64,000 nucleotides of DNA, from NCBI GenBank assembly GCA_020055645.1, contig CM034549.1, positions 18,311,930 to 18,375,929 of the forward strand. The letters are read 5' to 3'. The notes beneath the pieces were generated by a model. That model saw only the letters and a list, made by a program, of their open reading frames with translations. It did no database searches and had not been told where the DNA came from. Below, one piece after another: positions 11,993 through 26,621 of the stretch. The stretch comes from Tomocerus qinae (taxonomy: Eukaryota > Arthropoda > Collembola > Entomobryomorpha > Tomoceridae). Both the position numbers and the translations under genes were made by a program. The first letter of the stretch is position 1. Each line of letters begins with the position of its first letter.

Positions 11993-13545
11993 GAGAATTT
12001 CGGCATTTCTAATTGACAGGATCTAATATTTAAATATGTATCAATGTATCTCTGAATATCCAGCCTTTTTTAGATTCCTTTTTACGAAAAGGTAGAATTT
12101 TTCAATAATCAGTGGACATTGGAAGCATTTAATTCAGACAGTTTTCATTTTCTTTACCAATGAAAACAAATGTGTTTATTATACGTGTTTCCATTTTAAT
12201 TAGTTTTCATGCTCACTGATAGCGAAACGTTCGACGGATGAAAAACACTCATCAACTTAACATGATGTGATGAATATGGTATGGAGCTGACGAATTCATT
12301 AATCTATAGAGTATAAGTATAGCGTATAAAACTCCGATATAGATATCTCCTTTAGACACATGCATACAAAACATAAGTCTCCAAGGGCAAAATTAGGACC
12401 ATTTCTCGTTTTGAATAGAATTGGAAGAAAAGAGAAGCAATTTCCCAGTGCACTAAAGAAACATTTAATTGCTAATAAAAACGATGTAAATGATTTGCTG
12501 AACTGTTGCATTGGAAGTTCTGGGAGAAGACTTTGATGCTCAGTTATTGTTAGTAATAAAGAAACATATCAACGAGAAAATTAATACCCACAGTCACTGT
12601 ATATGAAAGAACCGTCAGAAAGATATGATGTGTGTACTATACAAGTGTACTATAAATTCCCTTGTCAAACAGGAAATACTTTATTTCAGTTGCTAAATTA
12701 GAACCTTTCTGTTTCGAAATGTTGGATAATAAAATTCAACTTGGAATCGAATATAATGTTAGGTAGATACCTGAAGCCATAATATTACGGTAGACGTAGA
12801 ATATTGGTTTAATTACTTGGGTTGCTGTTTTAATAACTATTGTTAGAGAAATTACAAAAACATTTATTTGAACAAAAACTTTTCCATTTCTGTTCAATTT
12901 TGATATTTTGATCTCTACTGCCAAATACATGTAAGCATGATGATATATTATGATAGTTGTTTCTCCACTTGTTATGGCTATGAAATTGGTTACGGTAAAA
13001 AACTTAACCTTTTGTATGCCAATGACAGAGTAGTAAAGTAGTAATAATTGAATCCTTGATTACATTTACGATGTATAACAATTAGGTGTAGCAGTAATGA
13101 GAGCACACAAACGAAAATGTATATAAAAATAACTGTCACAAGTATATATATAACACCAACCGGTTCTGTCATGAAGTTTTAAATAACAGACTTTATACCA
13201 CAAACAAGTTTTTCTCTGAACCGCCAAATGACCTATTAAGTAAGCTGTCCCGCTGTCCGATACACCTTAACACATGCAGCTTTAATGGCTATGCAAAAAA
13301 AGAAGTATTGTACACCATTGGTGGGTAACGAAATGTTATTCTACTTCACTGTCCCGCTAACAGTAAGTTCATACAAAAATGTCATTATATATCTCATTTA
13401 GTTAATAAGCAATATACAGATATTTCAAGGAAATTATTATGGATACTAAAACTAGCCACCTTGTTATCAGTTGTTGTAGGGTAATGGGTTGGGTACCAAT
13501 TCCAACTAGGTATATTGCTTGTACATTACTGATGTTGAGTATGTA

Positions 13546-15117
<1,572 letters not shown>

Positions 15118-15621
15118 TTCGACTCGAACTGAAATTTTCTACAACTTTTTACAATATTAATTGTTTGCACTTTTCACTGAAAATTCCAAAGAATTTTATA
15201 CGAATATGCAAATACGATTGAAAATCAAAGGCTTTTGAGCTTTGTTGCATTTGACGCGGTAAGTTTCAAATAAAATAATACTTTCCACAATTTTTGAACT
15301 TCGAATTTAAATATACAAATGGTGATTCAATACAAAAGTTTTTAGGTGGTTTGTAACTTTTAATATTTTCGTTTTTAGGTCGTAACTATTTCGTAAGTCT
15401 GACTGAAATCTACCTAAATTATGTACATGAATCAATCAATTAACTTTATTACCTCCAATCTAACTGCTCTATAACTACTAAGACAGCACCGTTATGATTG
15501 TTCTTATTTTAGGTGGACTTCGATTTATATTATATGCTTTCATCGTCAACTGGGTCAAGCGAAGATCGAGAGAAAGAGGGGCAGGACTGCTACTGTTGTC
15601 GTATCTTGATTAACATTTATC
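15118..15621. promoter_or_regulatory. Shared upstream region of Rpn11 (-) and Tid1-like DnaJ (+)
   Basis: The start codons of two divergent genes are 504 bases apart, so this interval must hold both promoters and 5' UTRs. It is AT-rich without a clear TATA box at a fitting distance, as is common for housekeeping pairs. The role is inferred from layout only. Confidence 0.5.
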
Positions 15622-17726
15622 ATGACAGCTATTGTTGCAGCATTATTTAAGAGAGTCCATCTTCGACAAAACAATTTGCTTCCGTCATTCCGATTATTTC
15701 GAGGGTTTAAAAAATTTGGGATATACAGACTACATTATCATGAACCATTTGATCGTACTGATCGATATTTCACTAATTTGACCAAGTTTGCAGGTTTTTT
15801 AAATACAATAATACAATATTCTATCTTTTCATGCTCCAGTAATGACTAATGACTGAAAAATACTAGTTCTAAATCTTTTAATCGAATCGAATACTGATAT
15901 GTAATTTCTTCCCGGGTATAGTGCACCACCAGCGTCAGCGTCGTTATCCAGTGAATCAGCGTAATCAGCGAATTCATGGTTATCACATGACTGCTAGCAA
16001 CCTCTCTAAAGATTACTATAAAATATTGGATGTTCCAAAAACTGCCACTGCTAAAGAAATTAAGACAGCTTATTATCATATGGCTAAAAAGTACCATCCA
16101 GATAAAAACAAAGATGATCCTGATGCAGATCAAAAGTTTAGGGAAGTTGCCGAAGCATATGAGGTATTGTTTATTTCCTCTGAATTTTAAATTGTCCATG
16201 TATCACCGACCTAATTTGTTTCATTGTATACTTTCATGAAAATAGGTATTGAGTGATGATGCAAAAAGAAAGCAGTATGACGGCTGGAGGAATCAAGGAC
16301 GTGCTCGGGGCCGGGATCAGCAGCGTAGTAAAAAAGACAGTGACAGTTTCAGGCAAACCAATGGTAGATATACTAGAAATGCTAATAGCTGGGAATGGTC
16401 ATACCAATCTAACGTGAATGCAGAAGAACTTTTTCGAAAAATATTTGGGGACTTTTTTCGGCCCAATGAAACAGATAGTCGTAGCAGACAAAGAAACCAT
16501 TTCCATCAAGATCAAGATGTAATTATCTTACAAGTCATAGCCTATATACAGTTGAAATAAATTGATCGAAATTCAATTAATTTAGATGCACATTGTTCTA
16601 CCCACGTTTAGATTAAGGTCAAAATATCGTTTATGGAATCAGTACATGGGGGTCAAAAAACTGTTCATTTGGATGTAGCCGATGACTGCATAATCTGTAA
16701 AGGATCTGGATATCTGACAGGGACCAAAAGGTGTGACCAATGTCATGGTCAAGGATCATTCAGACATGGTATTTTCACATTTCCTTCTATCATATGCGAT
16801 AACTTCACTTAAACAAAAAGCCATGATTAACCTATTCTTTTTTAGGTTACGCAAACGTATCCTGCTTCAAATGTTTAGGCCGAGGATATGATTCCCGACC
16901 GTGCAAACCTTGTAATGGCAATGGTTACTGTGTCACTGAAATGGATGTTACCATTGATATCCCTCCAGGTTTCGGTCACATGTGCATACAAGAATATTGT
17001 TCTTCAATATTATAATTCTTAGTAATAATGTTTTAATCTACATTATTAGGAGTGCAAAATGGGCAACGGTTTTCTGTGAATCTACAGAATCAGCTTTATA
17101 ATGTTATATTTATCGTCGAAGACTCTCTTCACTTCCGGCGAGAAGGTCTTGATGTTCACACTAATGTTAAGATACCCCTGCACCAAGCTATTATGGGTGG
17201 TTCGTTAATTGTACCAGGATTATATGACAAAACTGAAATACAAGTAAGATTACCGTTTCTTTCAGGATATATCATGTAAAATATAATCTGCTATCAGGGA
17301 ATATATATTTTGCTTCTGTAGATTCCGCCGAGGTCATCTTCCCATCGAGCAATCGTTTTGAAAGGCAAAGGAATAGCAGATAATATGGGCGGTTCTTATC
17401 AAGTAGGAGATCATTATTTGCATTTAATAATTGAAATGCCAATCCAGTTTTCCGAAGAACAGGAAGCTCTATTAGCTGTGTACACTGAATTGGCTTGTCC
17501 AGCATCTGGAACAGTTCAAGGATTCAAAAAGTTGCCTAATGGTTTGTAATTAAAATAAAAGCATTGGAAATGTCTACTGTATACTGTATATTACACAGGT
17601 AATTGTTGTACAATCTAAACTATTTTAGGAACACTAAAATGCAATCATGATTCTGCATTAATGAAAAAGATTAAGAATGTTGTTGAAGAGTACTCGGGCT
17701 CGAAGAAAGTCGACAAAGAAAATTGA
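15622..17726 (+). CDS. Mitochondrial Tid1/DNAJA3-type DnaJ co-chaperone
   Basis: Type A J-protein that stimulates mitochondrial Hsp70 and binds unfolded substrates. Eight exons join in phase to 492 residues: 15622-15793, 15922-16163, 16246-16518, 16612-16768, 16846-16968, 17050-17243, 17322-17541, 17629-17726. The first 58 residues are rich in Arg, Leu and Phe with few acids, fitting a mitochondrial presequence. The J domain runs from about residue 88 (DYYKILDVP) with the HPD triad at 116-118 (YHPDKN). [11 protein letters not shown] is typical of Tid1. The zinc-binding region (255-310) has four motifs: [32 protein letters not shown]. The C-terminal substrate domain follows (IPPGVQNGQ, LKGKGI, YGDHY-like VGDHYLH). 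The linker after the J domain is Arg/Ser-rich rather than Gly/Phe-rich, which is unusual. The spacing between the first two zinc motifs is shorter than in human Tid1. Confidence 0.92.
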
Positions 17727-17990
17727 GTCACTACAAGCTGGATTCCAGTGTCATCCCTTATTACACTTCAATGCACGTGGTACAATTTATACTAGATACA
17801 TAATTTTATCAAATTATTAAATGCAACTGGCATAAAGGAAACTACTATTGCATTATGCTATGTTATAAATTATAAATCTTATAAAGGCCAAAGTTGGGGA
17901 CACTCAAACGTACATAAAACTAACACATTATAAAATGATCAAACTTAAGTATTTTAGGAAAGTTTTATAATGAGCATTAATTTGTTTGTT
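17727..17990. other. Convergent intergenic region, DnaJ / ALDH
   Basis: Only 264 bases separate the DnaJ stop (+) from the ALDH stop (-), so both 3' UTRs lie here and may overlap. An ATTAAA variant poly(A) signal at 17816-17821 fits the DnaJ gene. Confidence 0.5.
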
Positions 17991-20056
<2,066 letters not shown>

Positions 20057-22580
20057 CTACAAATGTACAGAAATATCACATACAATCTTGAACTGAAATA
20101 TTACTTAGTTGATTTTAATATGCTTTGTAAGAAAATATATTACATTTTCATATGGATTCATCTTGAGGCCTGCCAGCTTGCAATGAGGCAATTTATGCCT
20201 TATTGGCCGTTTTCACTAATGCACAAAATTAATTAGGAGAATTATACCTGTTGAAATAAATGTCCCTGCAAAATTGCAAAGAATTTGCACAATAATAGTC
20301 CTTGTGAGTCTAAATTTCACTTCCACGTACTCAGCATTATTAACGCAAAAGTCTAAGTCCCTAATCTACTATTGAGTATTGACTACTTTGATATTCTATA
20401 CAGCCTTTCTACTACTGCATTACTTGCCATAGGATATACTTTTAATATCTTGGAAAATAGCAGTGTATATTCTGCTCGTAAATTATTAATGCTAAGTTCC
20501 TATATAAAGGACGCCAGTGGCCAACCTCCTACCCATTTTTTCATACTTTTGACTTTGCTTTCCTATATTGATTCCCTTGTAACCTAATTCCATATACGAG
20601 GCAGTAATATTATATGTTAAAATTGTAGTATAAATATTTTATTAGGTTCGCTGGATATTGAATTTAGTTGATAGAATTCGACTATTAACTTAAAGTAAAG
20701 GAAGCTCTATTTACTTCTGTATTGAGTGTCATTGCACATTCTTCAATGTATATAAATCTGCAATTCTCTTGCTAACTGACAAACGAATCATACTAGATAC
20801 TAGTCTACTTGTACTGTTGTCAGTGGGATTTATTTTGTTTATCTGTTTCATATTTGATTCGCTAGCAAGCATATCGGTAAAATCCTAAGTGGACAAAAAT
20901 TGAGCGAATAATGACTATTAATTTCATCCGAAATGATATCAGGGTATGACTGGAGTGGATATTATAGTAAGTATATAGTTTATATTTTTATTTTCAACTT
21001 GTCACTATATTCTACATTTGTAATATTGAAAAGCAATGTTACATGAACATAACGTAGCTTTACTGGAGTGAAGAAACTATGCATGTACTAAATTCTAGGC
21101 CAAACCTGCTGTATACGTTATAGAGGGTAAACAAAATCTAGACTAGACATGCTCGGATTTGTACTCTAATGCTAATTCCTTGTAATATCAGAAATGTGGG
21201 ATTGTAGGCTAAATAGGTAACCTAATGTCTCTCAATGTCACAATTCATGTGTATACCAATGAACTAAATATTTATTTCACAGAATATTGAACGATATAAA
21301 TATGAAGATACGGTACTTACGCATATACTTATATTAATATATAGAATTGAATATACTGAATATAATGATGCCTAAAGAAGAGAAATTTTGCTATCCTTAT
21401 AGAACTATAGAGCGTTTTAAATTATGCTACTGTACTGATGATTATGATTCTCTCATCTATAAAGAAGTCAAAGAAAAACAAAAATCGTAAAGAAACCTCC
21501 AGGGTTAACGGTTTCGTCTGGGTCATAATGCAAATTCGGGATATTACAAATTTTCATGCGAGAATCGCATTATTGTTTATGATCCTTCCCCAATGGGAAC
21601 ATTTTATGCTAGCATTGAAAGTATGAGTAATAGGAATACTTATTACATAAGTAGGGTATTCTTTCCAGTTATTAGGTCGAATTTTGCAATACAGAGCGTT
21701 ATTGAACAATATTGATAATATGCAAGTAAAGCCAAGGTAAACCGATTCTGCAGATGATGTAATGAATCCCCTAACAATTCCTATACCTAGCTTTTACTTG
21801 GAAACAACCATGTTGAAGTTCACGATAGGATATTAAAATAATTACGTTGTCTTTTATTGGCAATTTTCGTGCAGAATATGTTTCGAAATCTTTGTCACAG
21901 TCACGACATGAAATTGGCTCATATCATCCTCATCACATAATTTGTTACACTGATATTCATGTAGTCAAAGAAGAACCAGTTAGTTTCAGTTCTGCTACTA
22001 AAATTACCAACTAGATTGTTTCGTAGGGTGTGATTAAGTATCAACTAGCAATAGAATATTTTGATTCAGTGAATTACTTGCATTTTTTATCGGGAAGGGC
22101 ATCTAATAATAGTTTTACAATTTTCATAGACTAATAAGATATTCTTTTTACCAATTTTCTAGGTATATGTACTTTATTGTTCGTAATTTGATTAAATACA
22201 CCTGAAGTATGCAGGATCATATAATCTCTTTTAAATTCAAGTTGTAGATAAATAGGGCTTACAAAGGAAACCGACAAAGATCTACAGTTACGGCTCATTG
22301 GACCTGAAAGATATTTTATGCTAATACAAAATTCTAGTTGTGTAGCAGATATGTAAAGTCAAAGTGCCGAACCAATTACATAATTCTGTGCAAATTGATA
22401 AAAGGGATTCCGCCCCGTTTCCAATTCTTTTCTGATGCACCCTCTAACCACACAGCGTGTACCTTAGTAAGTTCTTCGCTTGCAAAGGTTAAGGTATATG
22501 TTACAAGCAATTTAAATTTTTTGCAGATTCTCTTTTAGCTGCACAAAATTCTCTGTTTGCAGTGCTTGAGTTTATAAATC
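20057..22580. other. Intergenic, ALDH to SLC26 copy 3
   Basis: About 2.5 kb between the divergent starts of ALDH (-) and SLC26 copy 3 (+), so it should hold both promoters. TATATAAA at 20749-20756 is a possible core promoter element. Its 15-base context matches the one at 7636-7650. A possible 5' UTR intron for copy 3 runs from the donor near 22468 to an acceptor TTTTTTGCAG near 22527. No other coding exon was recognised. Confidence 0.5.
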
Positions 22581-25500
22581 ATGAAAGCAACTCTAGTTTA
22601 TTCTGGAAGTTCAGCAAGCTTAGTGTCATTTAATTCTTCCAATGACTTGTACAGCCTGGGTAATTTAAGTCCTAATCCGGATCGGAATGATAATGGGGAA
22701 CCTCCGGGAGAAAAATCAAAGAGCCATAAATGTAGACGTTACATGAAGAGAATCTTTAGGTAAATATATTAAAAATTACCGTCTAAATAGCTTAGAAAAT
22801 AAGTAAATCATTTAGAAAAGATGCATAAATGATTTTATAATTGTTACTAAACTTAGGAGGAAAAATATGATAAGAATATTTCCAATACTAAAATGGGGTC
22901 CACAGTATAATATGGATAAATTAGGTAAATATAGTTTCTCATCTACAAAATTAAATATCAACTTATGATTTAAATCTTTCCGGAAGGAGATTGTTTTGGT
23001 ATAAAATGTTTTTTTGTTACCAGTTGCGGATATAATTGCTGGCTTAACAGTAGGAATGACAGGTAAAGATATTCACAACGTTTTATGAAAAAATTGCTAA
23101 TGTACACATGCAAATTATTAACAGTTAGCATTTCGAAATTTCAGTATTACCCCAAGGGCTGGCCTATGCTACAGGTAATTGCGAATAGAAAGCTTTTGGC
23201 GAGGTTATCGTTAGAGTACTAATATTAATTATATTTTATGTTAACATTGTGACTTATTACATTTTTAGTTGCTGGTCTTCCCCCAATAGTAAGTACATTT
23301 TTTTGTGATAGATAGAATTCCTTATTTACATAGTGCATATAAAATGAATCTCAATTTACCCTCATTCTTTTGCAGTACGGACTTTATAGCAGTTTTGGTA
23401 AGTATAAATTGAGTTATAAAATCTAAAATGATTTTATATGAATTTTCTTGAATGTGAATGAATTTCTTTGTGAATCCTCTAAAGTTGGATGCTTCGTTTA
23501 CATCTTTTTCGGGAGCACGAAAGCAATTACTATAGGTAGGTACTTTTTTAGCTATATGTAAATTGAATGCATTTAACCAAATACACATAATCTAACAAGA
23601 CTTTTGTTTAAATTTGGGCCCCACGGCAATACAGGTAACTTTAACGGGCGCTCCGCGCTGTCCGCGCTGAGCCATTTATCTAAACTTATAAATCACAATT
23701 AAAAATTATAAATTCCAAAGTAAGTTACTTAATAAAAGTTTCTTTTACAGAGTATCTTAACTTTTAAGGTAATTACTTAATCATTTACTCAAATAATTAC
23801 ATATCAATAATCGCAAACCAAGGAGTCTAACCATGCTTTGGTGTATTTCGTGGGAAAAGTACACAGCGGAGAAGCCTCCAGAATATGCTGTTTTTCTGTG
23901 CTTCATTACAGCTGTTGTGACATTGATTATGGGAATATTTCAACTGGGTCAGTAAATTATGCACTCACCAACATTTTTGGAAATGCTAAATATTTTAAAA
24001 CTTTTTAATTACTGAAATAGGTTTTGTGGCAAATTTTATCTCATCTCCTGTAATATCTGCGTTTACATCGGGGGTAGCCCTCACTATCGTTGCAACGCAA
24101 ATCAAAAGTCTTTTAGGTCTCCATTTCGAAAAAGAAGGTTTTCTACCGACATTAATAGGTCTCGGAGAACACATAACCGAAACAAAAGAAGCGGACGCCA
24201 TTCTTTCATTGATCTGTATCATATTTTTACTTTTCTTCAAGGTAAGTAGATTTTTCAAATTGCTCTACGTGTTTGACAACACAAAAATCTTATATAAAAG
24301 AACTGAAGGGTTGAAATTCAAATATTGCATTTGATCCACCCATATTATTATAGTGTATCAATTACCTTCAATATAGCTTCTATTTATGATGTATTTTAGT
24401 ATCTTCAAGCCATCTTCGGTTTCATTGCAAAAAAATCACCAAAAATCGACAAATTTCTATGGCTGGTTTCCGTTGCTAAAAGTGCCATTGTCATTCTTGT
24501 GTGCACTATAATAGTTGGATGTACTTATCCAAATACAAGCTTTTCTATAGTAGGTAATGTAAAACTTTAAATCATCCACAACAAATTAAGGAATCCTGTT
24601 ATACTCAAGTATTTTACAGAAGTGTTTACTATCATTATAATTGCAGGACATATTACTCCGGGACTTCCAGCCATTACTCCCCCACCATTTGAGATATTCG
24701 ATCCACATTACAATCGGACATTGTCTCTTCCAGAACTTTTAAAGGAACAAGCTTCTGCATTAATCGTTCTCCCTTTTCTGGGAATCATGGGCCATATAAC
24801 TATAGGTGTACCCATTTATTAGTAATTTATTTGCGGTGCAACCATATAATAGTACTTAAGCTAATATTTCTCTTTGTTTAATTTTTATATTCTCCAGCTA
24901 AAGTTTTCGCAGGAACAGATCGAGTTGACAGCACTCAAGAGATCTTAGTCATAGGTGAGTCATGAATTTGTCTTATGAGTTGGATTTTCTGTCCATCGCT
25001 AAATCCAGTCTTGCTATTACCCTTTCAGTGGTACAATATAGAAATTTAACTTACATTCAGCTTAGAACAAACACAAATTTTCAGTACGCTAAGCTTGATA
25101 AATTTTTTAAGGAATCTCCAATGCCATATCATGCTTCTTCAGTTCGATGCCAATCGGAGGCAGTTTCTCCAGAACTACTGTAAATGCCCAAAGCGGAGTT
25201 CAAACACCTGCAGGTATATCATACGAATTCATCTTCCATGATCAGATGATGATTCTGATAAATAAAAGTTATATTCTAAGTTTTTAAAACACAAAAGACA
25301 ATATCTCTAATGGAAATTGTTTGCATTTTGTAACACCCACAGGTGGCTTGCTTACTGGTACAATGGTAATCCTAGCTCTACAATTTTTAACCCCGTATTT
25401 CTTCTTCATCCCGAAACCAAGTTTGGCATCTGTCATTTGTGTTTCATGCATCTTTATGGTGGATTTTACAATAATTCCTATTTTATGGAGATCTAAAAGT

Positions 25501-26621
25501 ATGTTTTCTTATATAAACATTTTTAAGCGTTTGCATAGCACATTTGATGAGACTTATAAAGTCCTAATGTATCTATGTATGTATTTCAACAGAAATGGAT
25601 TTAGTTCCCTGGGGATTGACTTTCCTTGTGACATTATTCGTTGGCTTAGAATACGGCATTCTCATTGGCCTTTTGATAAGCACTCTATTTCTTCTGTACT
25701 ACACTGCACGTCCTCGAGTGAAAGTTTTGAAAGGATTGGTATGTTTTTTACAAATATTATAAAGCTAAATGACAGACCCAATTCTGTAGCAGAAAAATCT
25801 CAATCTAAAATAATTACAATGGTTTATTCACTTCGTATATACATAGTTATTACTACTCTTCAAGTATTCAACTTGTATCTTAATGCTTTTTGGTTCGTTG
25901 TCTATTTATTATTTTGTAGAACCAATTGACTTAGTTCTTTAATGGGGTAAAACATAAAATATTGCTACTAAGCATGAGTGTATATATTCTTCTCCTTCCT
26001 ACATACCTACCTGTACCTGCAATTACTACAGACCACATAGTACAAACATAGATCCTTCTCCCATACAATGCAGGTGTATTTTATTGTTAATTTTTCTTAT
26101 TGCAGACAACTAAAGGGACTGAATTTGTATTAATACAATTGGACAGGTATATATAATAACAGTATTTGAACTAATTGACATTTACCAACAGAGTTGCCAA
26201 AATATTGAATTGGTTTAGATCCCTGACTTTTCCCTCTGTGGATTACATCGTTTACGAAATGAGCAAAGCAGCTGCTCGATGGGGTAGTTCGGATATTCCT
26301 GTCGTTGTAGATTGTCATCATATTCAATTTGCCGATTTTACAGCCGCAGAGGTTTGCAAATACAATTTAGATTTATGTATATTAAATAAAAGTAGATTCT
26401 TTCTCTGCGTTTACCGGTTTGTTTCATTGCAATAGGGCGTAAGAGATTACATCATAAACATGAATAAGCTAAACTACAGGATTATCTTCTGGAAAGTAAA
26501 ACCTTCTATTCTCCGTGTAATTAATGGAGTAATGGTCAACAGTGGAGTTCAACTTCTATGCTGTCAGAGTGATGAAGAAGCCGAAGCTTTGATTGATGGT
26601 AGATTATCCATATCCCTTTAG
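22581..26621 (+). CDS. SLC26/SulP anion transporter, copy 3
   Basis: Third SLC26-type anion transporter, about 634 residues. Exons: 22581-22759, 22857-22924, 23024-23062, 23145-23174, 23269-23288, 23376-23397, 23485-23535, 23600-23634, 23751-23768, 23860-23947, 24021-24241, 24400-24553, 24647-24805, 24898-24954, 25112-25213, 25343-25498, 25593-25738, 26106-26146, 26219-26351, then 26436 onward. The start MKATLVYSGSSASL parallels copy 2. The core VLPQGLAYATVAGLPPIYGL, GGSFSRTTVNAQSGVQTPAG and the STAS block VVDCHHIQFADFTAAE are intact. Exon 23600-23634 is odd: using the only nearby AG inserts about six residues before the conserved GPTAIQ. The C-terminal end is uncertain. Reading through the donor at 26598 stops at 26621, while splicing to 28186-28208 (GNEYDKN then stop) is an alternative of equal length. 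It has an extra intron between Ile and Tyr of PPIYG. Confidence 0.9.

Larger units (their letters stand above)
11383..13545. other. Intergenic, SLC26 copy 2 to Rpn11 (convergent 3' ends)
   Basis: About 2.2 kb between the 3' ends of SLC26 copy 2 (+) and Rpn11 (-). Apart from poly(A) signals and the 49-base duplication at 11892-11992, nothing codes convincingly. Short frames near 12299-12511 and 12736-13172 show no family motif. Confidence 0.6.
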
